DNA of 64,000 nucleotides. Source: Bacteroides sp. GTDB taxonomy: Bacteria > Bacteroidota > Bacteroidia > Bacteroidales > Bacteroidaceae. Shown here in pieces: positions 18,809-26,996 of this stretch. The DNA lies in contig JAJQFD010000037.1 of NCBI GenBank assembly GCA_021201335.1, positions 1-64,000 on the forward strand, read 5' to 3'. The translations under genes were made by a program, and so were the position numbers. Every line of letters starts with the position of its first letter. Within the stretch, counting starts at the first letter, position 1. The notes under the pieces were generated by a model. The model was not told the DNA's origin, searched no databases, and was given only the letters and a program-made list of their open reading frames with translations.

Positions 18809-19506
18809 TCTTTTTATTGGTGGGTAAAGTAGTATGCTTTAGTCAGTCTTCTTACAAACAAGCCATATATAATGCGTATGTAAATGGAGATATGTCCAAA
18901 TGGAAAGTTACTCTTAATAAAATGGAAAGCGATAGCCTTTCCGTAGAAGGCACCCTTGAATTATTAAACTATTATTATGGCTATATAGGCTATATGATTG
19001 GAATAGATAAATCAAAAACAGCTACCTTATACATCAAGAAGGGCGAAAAACTCATTGATGAAATACTAAAAAATGATCCTCAAAACCCAACCGCCAATGC
19101 TTATAAAGGATCTTTTATTGCTTTTAAAATAGCCATAAGTAAATTAAAAGCCGTGACAATGGGACCGCAAAGCATGAAGTATATCAATAAAGCCAATAAA
19201 CTTGATTATACGAATGTGCAAGCTCTTACCGATAAAGGAAATATGCTTTATTATGCCCCAAGCATGTTTGGTGGAAATAAAAAAGAAGCCATCATCTATT
19301 TCGAGAAGGCAATTAAACAGATGGAAATCAATAACGAAAACAACAATTGGTTTTATTTATACCTGCTTACTTCGTTAGCCCAATACAATCAGGAAATGGG
19401 GAATAAAGAAGATGCTTTGTCTGTATATGAAAAAATACTGGCAAAAGAGCCGAATCTCAAATGGGTGAGGGATGAGTTTTATCAAGCGTTGTTAGAGAGT
19501 ATGTAA
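18775..19506 (+). CDS. Secreted TPR-like protein at the end of the carotenoid operon
   Basis: A 243-residue protein with a signal peptide (hydrophobic 6-20, ending CFSQ) and helical repeats resembling tetratricopeptides. Examples are QALTDKGNMLYYAPSMFGG, KEAIIYFEKAIKQME and EDALSVYEKILAKEPN. Its start lies 34 bases inside the glycosyltransferase gene, so it is co-transcribed. A periplasmic scaffold or transport role for the finished carotenoid is possible, but no experiment known to me supports it. It has no catalytic motif. Confidence 0.75.
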   Translation: MERSKYIISFLIFLLVGKVVCFSQSSYKQAIYNAYVNGDMSKWKVTLNKMESDSLSVEGTLELLNYYYGYIGYMIGIDKSKTATLYIKKGEKLIDEILKNDPQNPTANAYKGSFIAFKIAISKLKAVTMGPQSMKYINKANKLDYTNVQALTDKGNMLYYAPSMFGGNKKEAIIYFEKAIKQMEINNENNNWFYLYLLTSLAQYNQEMGNKEDALSVYEKILAKEPNLKWVRDEFYQALLESM

Positions 19507-19716
19507 GATTATTCAGTTGCTTATAGGAAACTCTAATTATAATTCCTTTTTGATCAGTAGACTGTCTGGCACTGATAAATTGCTGAAAGATATTTTTATT
19601 ATTCTAAGCTAATAAATAAGAACGAGAGAAGAAATAAAAGAAAGGTACACAAAATAAAACGCGCCTAGTTTATATACTGACGCGTCTTTATATTGAATAA
19701 TATTTATTGGGTTGGT

Positions 19717-19974
19717 TTATTGTTTCGCAGCTTTGATTTTTAGTAGAATCTTTACTGCCTGACATAATAGCTCAGCAGTTTCCCCATCCCAAGATGTTAT
19801 TTTATACTTCAAGAACAATTTCCCATCAACGTATGTAGTTACAGTTTTACCGACTGCCTGATATGTACCAGAACCATTCAGATTAAACTTTTCATCTTTG
19901 GTGGCTTTAGTAAGCAGTACCAGATTGTTTTTCAGGGGATTTCCATCCCTCCTCAGATGAGAAAATTCTGTTAG
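19717..19974 (-). pseudogene. Remnant open frame of an unrecognised protein
   Basis: On the minus strand an uninterrupted ~85-codon frame (LTEFSHLRRDGNPLKNNLVL through KAAKQ stop) has sensible composition but no ATG or plausible start, and a stop directly upstream. It looks like the C-terminal end of a lost gene. No family recognised. The remaining 19507-19716 and 19975-20068 hold nothing I can name. Confidence 0.3.
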
Positions 19975-20068
19975 TCAGAACCTTTTTTCCCCTAAAAAAA
20001 AGAAAAGTCGCGGACGGTCCTTGTAAGGTACTATCATTCTAACAAAAAAATAATACCACAATTTCCTA

Positions 20069-20104
20069 CTTACATACAGTTGTCAAAAAGAAAAAGTATA
20101 TTTG
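20069..20104 (+). promoter_or_regulatory. Promoter/operator shared with the YciI-like gene at 23344
   Basis: The 36 bases contain TTG-TC at the -33 position and TATATTTG as the -7 box. They match 33 of 36 positions of the segment at 23344-23379. The upstream half, ACATACAGTTGTC, is identical in both and may be an operator. Confidence 0.7.
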
Positions 20105-20122
20105 TCCATAAACATAATCAAC

Positions 20123-20593
20123 ATGGATAAACCATTAATAGATAAAGATTACCTATTAATAAAAATAGGGGGTGAATGCGCATGGACCTTTGCCGAAATC
20201 CCGGAAATTCCCATGTCTAAGAAATCATTCGAAATGATGAAAGTAAAAGGAAAAATCGATGATTACGAATTCTCCAACGCTCATCTGATGCCCCTCGGTA
20301 ACGGACATATAGGTTTGCCTGTAAAGGCTGCGATAAGAAAGAAACTAAAAAAGCAGGCTGGAGATATAGTGCATATTACCCTCTATGAAGATAAAGCACC
20401 GCTAATAATCCCCGAAGATTTACTTCTGTGCATGCAGGATGAAGACGGCGTTTTAGAGAAATTTGAAAAATACGCCGATGGTCAGAAAAAAGCATTTATA
20501 GACTGGATTAATTCTGCTAAAAACGAACTGTCTCAGGCTGAACGGATAGCCCAAACTATCGATATGGTACAGAGTGGAAAGAAATTTTATTAA
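20123..20593 (+). CDS. DUF1905/YdeI-like protein
   Basis: The ATG at 20123 (MDKPLIDKDYLLIK) lies 19 bases after a good promoter box; the ORF track starts seven codons earlier at TTG. The first ~95 residues form a DUF1905 domain (KIGGECAWTFAEIPEIP to GDIVHITLYED). The rest is a YdeI/OmpD-associated-type helical segment (FEKYADGQKKAFIDWINSAK). The biochemical role of the family is unknown. The promoter is shared with the YciI-like gene at 23424, suggesting co-regulation. Confidence 0.8.
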   Translation: MDKPLIDKDYLLIKIGGECAWTFAEIPEIPMSKKSFEMMKVKGKIDDYEFSNAHLMPLGNGHIGLPVKAAIRKKLKKQAGDIVHITLYEDKAPLIIPEDLLLCMQDEDGVLEKFEKYADGQKKAFIDWINSAKNELSQAERIAQTIDMVQSGKKFY

Positions 20594-20811
20594 ATAATAC
20601 ACTCTGTTATGTACCATTTAGACATGCAAAAGACTCCGTTTTGTACTTTTAAATGCTTCGGCTCCTGTATTTCACCATTCCCAAATGACCAATTCTGACT
20701 ACCATCATTTTCGAGCAATACAATAATGATATTATTTTTAGTAACACTTGTTGACGCAGTTAAAAAGGTAACAGCAGGAAATGTACAAATAGCATCTCTC
20801 GCTGCCTTAAA
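20590..20811 (-). pseudogene. Possible gene remnant (72 codons, no start)
   Basis: The minus strand holds an open frame (KAARDAICTFPAVTFLTA to WYITECII stop) without an ATG at its beginning and bounded upstream by TAG. It abuts the large palindrome at 20815. It may be the tail of a deleted gene; I recognise no family. Confidence 0.25.
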
Positions 20812-20814
20812 CTA

Positions 20815-20862
20815 TTATTCAATCGTACAAGATACTCATCAGTATCTTGTACGATTGAATAA
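20815..20862. repeat. Perfect 22-bp inverted repeat with 4-base loop
   Basis: TTATTCAATCGTACAAGATACT, loop CATC, then its exact reverse complement. The stem is far longer than a usual terminator and no T-tract follows on either strand. Confidence 0.85.
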
Positions 20863-20908
20863 GATGCGGAATTTGCACAAAGTTACGGATAGTCCCTCGA
20901 ATTAACTT

Positions 20909-21437
20909 CTATGACCTTTTCCCATAAAACTCTTTCAGCAGAGCGATATAACCTTCCAAATACTCAATTTTCGGGTTACGGAGTTCAAACGCAACGCGTG
21001 AACATTTTTCGATCTTCTTTCCGCTAAGGATATATGTTTTCCTGAAGGAGCAAACTTCCTTATAATGATTACATGTTCCGTGTTCGTTTATAAACGGTTC
21101 TTTGGTGTATGACGGAGCATTCTCTATATAGGACGCATGTTTGTCTATGTTGGAGAAAACAGCCTCAAAACAATGCCGTTAGCGAAATTGATTTCTTTTC
21201 CGCTATGTGTTATAATCTCATTATCCCGAATATAGATTCGGGCGATTATTTTTTTAGACTTGACACCAGTTTGGGAGTAAATAGCCATATACCTGCCCCA
21301 GCAATATCCATTGCAATTTTTCCGTCAAAATCATAACCGAGAGTCTTTATACTCTCGGTAAAACGGACTATAAAAGTCTTATTTTCCGTTGAAACAAAAC
21401 CGAACCTGACTTCGTTCAGGAGTGCTCCGATGCTCAT
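20909..21437 (-). pseudogene. Unrecognised ~176-aa protein broken by two homopolymer frameshifts
   Basis: Three minus-strand frames join into one sensible protein: MSIGALLNEVRFGFV to KLVSSLKK, then IIARIYIRDNEII to NFANGIV, then FEAVFSNIDKHASYI to KEFYGKRS. The first break is an A7 tract (21249-21255) where A8 is needed. The second is a T4 where T5 is needed (IV-FEAV). Both are single-base losses in homopolymers. It lies 10 bases downstream of the VOC gene and would be the last gene of that minus-strand operon. The C-terminal part has three conserved-looking cysteines (GTCNHYKEVCSF, KIEKCS). No family known to me. Confidence 0.5.
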
Positions 21438-21447
21438 ATTTTCCCAG

Positions 21448-21891
21448 TTACGAGAACTTCTTAATCTCTTCTGTCAGTTCTTCACTGAATTGTTCCGGGG
21501 CCAACGGTGAAAAAAGTTCAATCAGATTATCTTCGGGATCGCGCAGATGTACTGTCCGCATACCCCAATCGGCCATATCGGTAGGCTCATTTACGAATTT
21601 CACCCCCTTTGCTTTCAAAGCAGCATAAGCGTCATCCACATTATCCACACTAAAGCATACGAGTGACTTTTCCCGAAATCCCGCAGGCAGTTCCTTATCC
21701 GCATTACCTACCGCCGGAGCCATCCAATCGGATACAAAAAGAGCAAAACCTTCTATCCCGTCTGCTACTTTAAAACTGGCGTATCCACTGTTCTCGTCAC
21801 CCCAGGCAGGTTCTAATCCAAGTTGCTCCGTGTAAAACTTAAAACACGTGGCAAAATCTTTAACTAATAATCTTACGTTACTAAATTTCAT
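21448..21891 (-). CDS. VOC superfamily (glyoxalase/dioxygenase-like) protein
   Basis: The 147-residue protein has two beta-alpha-beta-beta-beta VOC modules: NVRLLVKDFATCFKFYTEQLGL in the first and VCFSVDNVDDAYAALKAKGV in the second. It ends with MRTVHLRDPEDNLIELF, which carries the C-terminal metal-ligand glutamate of the fold. The substrate is unknown. Members include lyases, antibiotic-binding proteins and dioxygenases. It sits between a DJ-1/PfpI-like gene and a broken gene, suggesting a small detoxification operon on the minus strand. Confidence 0.85.
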   Translation of the reverse strand: MKFSNVRLLVKDFATCFKFYTEQLGLEPAWGDENSGYASFKVADGIEGFALFVSDWMAPAVGNADKELPAGFREKSLVCFSVDNVDDAYAALKAKGVKFVNEPTDMADWGMRTVHLRDPEDNLIELFSPLAPEQFSEELTEEIKKFS

Positions 21892-21915
21892 GGTTTTATA
21901 ATTTTTATGGTTATC

Positions 21916-22518
21916 TTATTTTTCCGGGCTTAACCCGTTTTTATAATACTGGTAACTTTCCTCTATTATTTCCGGTGCGTCTGCTTCCAAAGCATACAGC
22001 ACTTCACGGCAGAATTCCAGCGGTGCTGTTCCATTGGCGGTAACTATCTTTCCGTCTCTTACGGCATCTTTTTTAATATAGTTCGATTCTCCGGTATAGT
22101 TCTCTCCCGCATATTGTTTCAGGTAGTCGAGTCCGTTGCTTGTATGCTTCACGTTGTTAAAAAATCCGTTCATACCGAGGTATACCGACCCGTTGCAGAT
22201 TCCGGCAACCAGTTTATTGTCTTTAATTGCTTTTTCCACAAGCGGACGAATCGCTTGGGCTTCAGCCGAGAACAAATTCATACCTCCGATTATTATTAAT
22301 CCTGCATGATCCTCCGGCAAATCGTTCAGATCATAATCGGGCAATACGGTGAATCCACCTATCGAGGTAATCGGATCTTTGGTAACGGACAGCGTTTTTA
22401 CGGTATATTTAACGGGGCTTCCGGGTTTAACACCGATGTTCAGACAGGTAGAGATATAAGCGCCTTCCCAGTCGGCAAACCCGTTTAATAGTACAAAAAT
22501 TACTTCTTTCTTGTTCAT
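21916..22518 (-). CDS. DJ-1/PfpI family protein
   Basis: At 200 residues this is a DJ-1/PfpI-superfamily protein with the nucleophile elbow VAGICNGSVYLG (cysteine near 107) and an early acidic residue in FADWEGAY that usually pairs with it. Family members act as glyoxalase III, chaperones or amidases. The neighbouring VOC and alpha/beta hydrolase genes fit a stress or aldehyde-detoxification context. It is 6 bases downstream of the hydrolase gene in the same operon. Confidence 0.88.
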   Translation of the reverse strand: MNKKEVIFVLLNGFADWEGAYISTCLNIGVKPGSPVKYTVKTLSVTKDPITSIGGFTVLPDYDLNDLPEDHAGLIIIGGMNLFSAEAQAIRPLVEKAIKDNKLVAGICNGSVYLGMNGFFNNVKHTSNGLDYLKQYAGENYTGESNYIKKDAVRDGKIVTANGTAPLEFCREVLYALEADAPEIIEESYQYYKNGLSPEK

Positions 22519-22524
22519 AATGTT

Positions 22525-23220
22525 TTATATAATCGTTTTTTCTAACCAATTTCTCAAATAATCCAACTGCTTCTCTGTATGAAAATAATGTTCGCCACCG
22601 GGCATAATATTCACTGTGCAGTTATACTTTACAGAGAATGCATCGAGTACAGACCTTTCCGTCAAGTTATCATTTTCTCCATACAAAATCCATGTCGGGC
22701 TATCCCATTTCTTAACCCGATGATTCCGTACATATTCATAATAATCCCATGATAGCGTTTCGCCGAAAGTGGTTTCATATTCTCCCTTCCTTTTTAATTC
22801 TTCTTCTGATAGGCCGGCCCACTTCATCATATGTTGAATAAGCCGTTCCATATCCAACACTGGAGAAAGGAAAAGACATCTCTCGAGTTTTATATCTTGA
22901 TAGGCCAGCAAACAGAAATAAGCCCCTAAACTACAGGCATATAAAGATATATGGCTGTATTTATCTTTAACAAACGAATAAACCTCTTTTAAATCATATA
23001 CGCTATTCTGAACAGTGCAGGGATATGGCTCCTGAATCCGTTCTCCATGCTCCGGCAAATCAAAACTCAGCACCTGGAAACCCGATTTTTCTGCAATGCA
23101 CGCCAATTGATCAGCTTCTTCTTTTCTCGCATGTTTACCATGTATATACAAATATAACTTATCTGAAGCTGAACCATAAAGGATTGCCGGAATATTGTTG
23201 ATTTGTATTTTTTGTTTCAT
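22525..23220 (-). CDS. Alpha/beta hydrolase
   Basis: A 231-residue alpha/beta-hydrolase. YIHGKHARKEEADQL takes the oxyanion region, the nucleophile elbow is YACSLGAYF (A-x-S-x-G type), the acid is probably in LYGENDNLTE, and the catalytic histidine in PGGEHYFHTEKQL. No lipase-like lid is visible. It is first gene of the minus-strand hydrolase / DJ-1 / VOC operon, divergent from the YciI-like gene across a 203-base spacer. Confidence 0.85.
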   Translation of the reverse strand: MKQKIQINNIPAILYGSASDKLYLYIHGKHARKEEADQLACIAEKSGFQVLSFDLPEHGERIQEPYPCTVQNSVYDLKEVYSFVKDKYSHISLYACSLGAYFCLLAYQDIKLERCLFLSPVLDMERLIQHMMKWAGLSEEELKRKGEYETTFGETLSWDYYEYVRNHRVKKWDSPTWILYGENDNLTERSVLDAFSVKYNCTVNIMPGGEHYFHTEKQLDYLRNWLEKTII

Positions 23221-23343
23221 GAATCAGAGTTTTATTTTAGCGTTTGCAAACATACGGATTATCTCTCGCAAAAAGGCTACCCAATGTTGCTAATTTTGGG
23301 ATCGGAATTATATTGAGATTTTCAGCTGATTTTATGATTCATA

Positions 23344-23379
23344 CTGACATACAGTTGTCAAACAGAAAAAGTATCTTTG
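23344..23379 (+). promoter_or_regulatory. Promoter/operator nearly identical to that at 20069
   Basis: CTGACATACAGTTGTCAAAC followed by TATCTTTG (-7 box). GACA and TGTC form short inverted arms around the -33 region. It lies 45 bases before the YciI-like start codon. Confidence 0.7.
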
Positions 23380-23423
23380 CATATTTAATTATAAATCGAA
23401 ACTATATTATAAAAACGAAAAAC

Positions 23424-23768
23424 ATGGAAAACCGGAAAACATCTAAGTTTCTGATAATATATCAGGATATAAATACCGAAGATACCTTTACCAGCGAAGA
23501 AGTTATAGACGCTACAAAGGCACATGTAGAGCATTGCAGGGATCTGGATGAAAGAGGAATTCTTTTCCTATGCGGTCCGTTAATCGGTAAAGAAGAAAAA
23601 GGCATGTTCATTCTGAATGCCAAATCTTATGAAGAAGCTGAGGGCTATGTACTGCGTGATCCGCTTATTGCCCGCAAAGGTTATAAAACTTATCTTATTC
23701 AGCAGATACAGGAAGCTAATGCGGAAAACAATTACCTGCTGGAATTTTATACGAATATGGAAATGTAA
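23424..23768 (+). CDS. YciI-like (YCII-related) protein
   Basis: The ATG at 23424 (MENRKTSKFLIIYQD) gives a 114-residue product. The ORF track runs 60 codons further upstream through the promoter, which is unlikely. The ferredoxin-like YciI domain is seen in VEHCRDLDERGILFLCGPL and SYEEAEGYVLRDPLI. YciI-related proteins are small dimers of unclear function, sometimes linked to stress or chlorinated-compound chemistry. Its promoter matches that of the DUF1905/YdeI-like gene. Confidence 0.8.
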   Translation: MENRKTSKFLIIYQDINTEDTFTSEEVIDATKAHVEHCRDLDERGILFLCGPLIGKEEKGMFILNAKSYEEAEGYVLRDPLIARKGYKTYLIQQIQEANAENNYLLEFYTNMEM

Positions 23769-23842
23769 TAAGAATTGGGTGATTGATTAATGAAATTTCT
23801 AAACGGAGACTAATTTTAATACATAGCTTTTTAAATAAATCA

Positions 23843-24200
23843 ACATGGAGAAGAAACGACAACAAAAAATACACAGGAAAATCAACTCCCTTTTCAGCGT
23901 CCTAAACACGGAATTAATGCCGGCAGAAAACAATGGCAAATGGGAGATTTGGATGTGACAGCGGGTGAGGAGGTTGTGCCATTCAAATATGATTATGCGC
24001 ATATTTTTTCTGTAAGGATGGCATTGGTTTAATTGAATGGCTGGTGGGGTATGTAGACCAGAGATGGAAGGAGGTGATTTCGTGTATATATAACCCTGCG
24101 TGGTCGTTTACCAAAACGGGACTAGCGGCGGTATGTATAGATGGCAAGCATGGTTTTATCGACTAGACGGGAAAGGTAGTGATCCCGCTTTCGAGCATAA
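23843..24200 (+). pseudogene. WG-repeat protein remnant
   Basis: Pieces of several WG repeats are recognisable in different frames: MGDLDVTAGEEVVPFKYDYA, IGLIEWLVGYVDQRWKEVI, KTGLAAVCIDGKHGFID and TGKVVIPLS. These follow the WG pattern (G-x-I/V-D-x-x-G-K-x-V-I-P). Multiple frameshifts and stops show the gene is dead. WG-repeat proteins are common in Bacteroidota, with no assigned function. Confidence 0.5.
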
Positions 24201-24244
24201 ACTGGAAGGTAAAAAGAGCTCGAAGATTACTATAACACTGTCCG

Positions 24245-24452
24245 GGGAAAAATTAAAATCAATGAATATAAGATGATAAATCCTGTTGTACAGCTATCAT
24301 CAGAAGTTGCCGTGTTAATATACAATTATGAGGCACAGAGGGATGGAATGACATTCAAAATGAATTGCACGGAAGTTTACAGGCTAAATTCAGCTTATCA
24401 ATGGAAAATCACACATACCCATTGGTCTTTTTTTCAGCCTGCTCATGCGTAA
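24245..24452 (+). pseudogene. NTF2-like/DUF4440 C-terminal remnant
   Basis: The frame KIKINEYKMINPVVQLSSEV through YQWKITHTHWSFFQPAHA resembles the C-terminal half of SnoaL-like/DUF4440 proteins, in particular the WKI-x-H-x-HWS ending. No N-terminal half is present; upstream is WG-repeat debris. Confidence 0.45.
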
Positions 24453-24461
24453 CTAAGTGAT

Positions 24462-24866
24462 ATGGAAATTCAATACGCAAAAGAATATGATTTAGAAGCC
24501 ATTAGTGGCTGCGACGAACATATATCCAAAGAAGAACTCTTAAAATCTATTTTAGATAACAGGGTAGTTGTCGTCAAAGACGGGGATAAACTCTGTGGTT
24601 GGTTCAGGTATAATCTTTTCTGGGATAATACTCCTTTCTTAAATATGATTTTCCTACTGGATGAATACCGGCATAAAGGGCTGGGATACAGATTAATGAT
24701 ATTCTGGGAAAAAGAAATGGAAAAGAAAAATTACAACCTCTTAATGACCTCATCACTGAGTAATGAAGATGCACAGCATTTCTACAGGAAACTTGGATAT
24801 AAAGATTCGGGATGCTTATTGTTGAAATCTGAACCATTGGAGATTCTATTTACGAAAGAGATTTGA
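24462..24866 (+). CDS. GNAT family N-acetyltransferase
   Basis: A compact 134-residue GNAT. LLDEYRHKGLGYRLMIFWEKE carries the acetyl-CoA loop (R-H-K-G-L-G), and SLSNEDAQHFYRKLGYKDSG the C-terminal strand-helix. The N-terminal arm is short. The substrate is unknown. It starts nine bases after the DUF4440 remnant and ends a block of plus-strand genes. The following ~220 bases to the response regulator are AT-rich, with nothing recognised. Confidence 0.85.
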   Translation: MEIQYAKEYDLEAISGCDEHISKEELLKSILDNRVVVVKDGDKLCGWFRYNLFWDNTPFLNMIFLLDEYRHKGLGYRLMIFWEKEMEKKNYNLLMTSSLSNEDAQHFYRKLGYKDSGCLLLKSEPLEILFTKEI

Positions 24867-25088
24867 AACAATTGCTATAGTACGTAAGCTGAAAATATTG
24901 CGCTGATTAATTGCATCGGGGTGACTATATTGAATAGTTCCTTATTGTTTTGTTTCTTAATAATAAAAGCAACTCTTTTTCAAAGAAATGGCATATATGG
25001 TGCCAAGGATATTTATATAAGTAAGAAATAATTCTTATCCCATATTATCATAAATGAATTCAATAGTAAGGTTTTGTTATACTTAATA

Positions 25089-25847
25089 TCATATTTCGTT
25101 CACCACCCAGGCTTTGAATTCGGCAGCTTTGTTTTTGCTAATATAAATTCGTTCGGGAGTTTCGACATCGAGGGTGAGTAGCAGGCGGTTGTCGAACCAG
25201 ATTGTGATATTTTGCACGCTGTCGCGGGCGATGATATATTGTTTGTTGGCCCGGAAAAACTCGTTGGGATTGAGGTTGGCAGATATCTGTTCCAGTGTTT
25301 TGGTGTAGGGATAGTATGTGCCGTTTTTCATACAAACGCGGGTATTCTTATCAGTGGTATAGAAGCAGGACACATCCCGCAGGTCTACGGGAATAAGCTT
25401 ATCTTTGACCGGAATAAGCAGACGGTCTTTATAACGGGGGGCTGACGGGTGGAACGGGGTGATCCGGCTTAGGTATTGCACCACTTCCGTGCGGGTCTAT
25501 TTACCGAATTTGTAGAGGGCGCGTTTCAGTTCTTCCGGTTTGATAGGTTTGAGCAGGTAGTCGATGCTGTTCACTTTGAAGGCTTCAATGGCATGTTCGT
25601 CGTAAGCCGTTGTGAAGATAATCGGCGTCTCAATCTGGATCGTATCAAAGATGGAAAAGGCCGAACCATCTGACAGGTGTATATCCATCAGTATCAGTTC
25701 GGGCGCAGGATGAACCTGCAACCAGTGTACAGTCTGACTGATACTTTCAGTATTGCCTACCACTTCCATCGACGGGTCTATTTCGTGAAGGATATTTATC
25801 AGGTTCTCATAAGCAACTGTTTCGTCTTCAACTATCAGTATTTTCAT
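25089..25847 (-). pseudogene. LytTR response regulator interrupted by an in-frame TAG
   Basis: The receiver domain (MKILIVEDE, phosphoacceptor in LILMDIHLSD, lysine in YLLKPIKP) and the LytTR domain (RLLIPVKDKLIPVDL, EFFRANKQYIIA) are in the same frame. They are separated only by a TAG at 25497-25499 in the linker (KFGK-stop-TRTEV). A single C-to-T change from CAG would explain it. Without readthrough, the product is a lone receiver; a separate LytTR domain could start only at downstream codons. It follows the kinase gene by 5 bases. Whether the stop is real or an error decides if the neighbouring cluster has a working regulator. Confidence 0.75.
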
Positions 25848-25852
25848 GGGAA

Positions 25853-26863
25853 TTATTTTAATGGTAAATAGACTGCGAAAGTTTTGCCGTCGTTTTCCAC
25901 CCGTATCTGTTTGTTCATCAACAGTAGAAAGCGATTTTCGAGGTTCTTAATACCCGTGCCGTTGGTTTGCGCAGGAACAAGTTTGAGATAAATAAGATTG
26001 GTGACCACCAGTTCCGATTGTTCATTCAACCGGATGGTAACTTCCATCTTGTGCTGGCTGTCGATGGTGTTATGTACCACGATATTATCAATCAATGGCA
26101 GCAGGGAGAGAACAGGGATTTTCAGGTTTAGTTTATCTTTGTCTACCTCGATATTGAATTCCAGCTTATTGGCAAAGCGTACTTCCATCATATAGCGGAA
26201 AGCTTCTACGAATTGGAGTTCTTCATCCAGGGTGACCAATCCTTTTTTATCGCTTTGCAGGATATAGCGGAATACATCGGATAGTTTGTTGACGAATGCC
26301 AGCGTGTTTTCGTCTTCTTTTTTGCGGATAAGCGCCGTGAGGCTGTTGAGCGAATTGAAGAAGAAATGGGGGTTTATCTGGTTGGCCAACGCATCACAAC
26401 GGCTTTGCAGGTTTTCAATTCTCAATTGTTCTATTTCCTGTTCTTTTTTTCGTTGTTCATTATACAACATAAAGACATGGCCCACAAAGGTGGAGAGAAT
26501 AAAGACAACAAAATACTGGAAGAGTACGACGCTGCCGTAACCATGTATTTTTCCGTTCCACAGGTACATTATACCGACGAATATAATGTAGGCTATGGTT
26601 GTAATCAGGAAAGTCCGGATAGCCCGTCTCTCAAATGTGAGGTCTTTTATTGTCCGCAGGTTATATATCAGCAACCCCCAAATCAGCACAATAAAGTATG
26701 CGTACCGGATAAAGAAAAATGTGAGGTGGTGTGCATGTTTCGACTTATCCAGAAAACTTAGTTCCCAGGGTAAGCAGGATATATTGGGATAGACAATAAA
26801 TATCGCGCTTACCATACTTATTAGTAAGAGTTTGAGCGAGCTATAGTCTTCTAATATTTTCAT
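25853..26863 (-). CDS. LytS-type sensor histidine kinase
   Basis: At 336 residues it has four membrane helices in the first ~130 residues, a coiled-coil linker (EQRKKEQEIEQLRIEN) and the kinase domain. That domain has phosphoacceptor NQINPHFFFNSLN, N-box LPLIDNIVVHN and G-box GTGIKNLENRF. All motifs look functional, although the N-box differs slightly from VENAIKHN. It lies 133 bases downstream of the propeller gene at the end of the large minus-strand cluster and could be co-transcribed with it. The signal is unknown. Confidence 0.88.
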   Translation of the reverse strand: MKILEDYSSLKLLLISMVSAIFIVYPNISCLPWELSFLDKSKHAHHLTFFFIRYAYFIVLIWGLLIYNLRTIKDLTFERRAIRTFLITTIAYIIFVGIMYLWNGKIHGYGSVVLFQYFVVFILSTFVGHVFMLYNEQRKKEQEIEQLRIENLQSRCDALANQINPHFFFNSLNSLTALIRKKEDENTLAFVNKLSDVFRYILQSDKKGLVTLDEELQFVEAFRYMMEVRFANKLEFNIEVDKDKLNLKIPVLSLLPLIDNIVVHNTIDSQHKMEVTIRLNEQSELVVTNLIYLKLVPAQTNGTGIKNLENRFLLLMNKQIRVENDGKTFAVYLPLK

Positions 26864-26996
26864 TAATAGTAGTTTTTACAAATATACAAAATTTGAACGT
26901 TATTAAACGACTGCTACCGAACCGCAGCCAAATAATACAAGGATAAAGGTTTCCTACTAATTCTCCGGTAAATTCTTTCATGGATGTGCTTTTTAA

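Noticed and set aside
26864-26996. Small minus-strand ORF (MKEFTGELVGNLYP) before the kinase gene
   Set aside because: It runs into the kinase start in another frame, has no recognisable family and may be chance.
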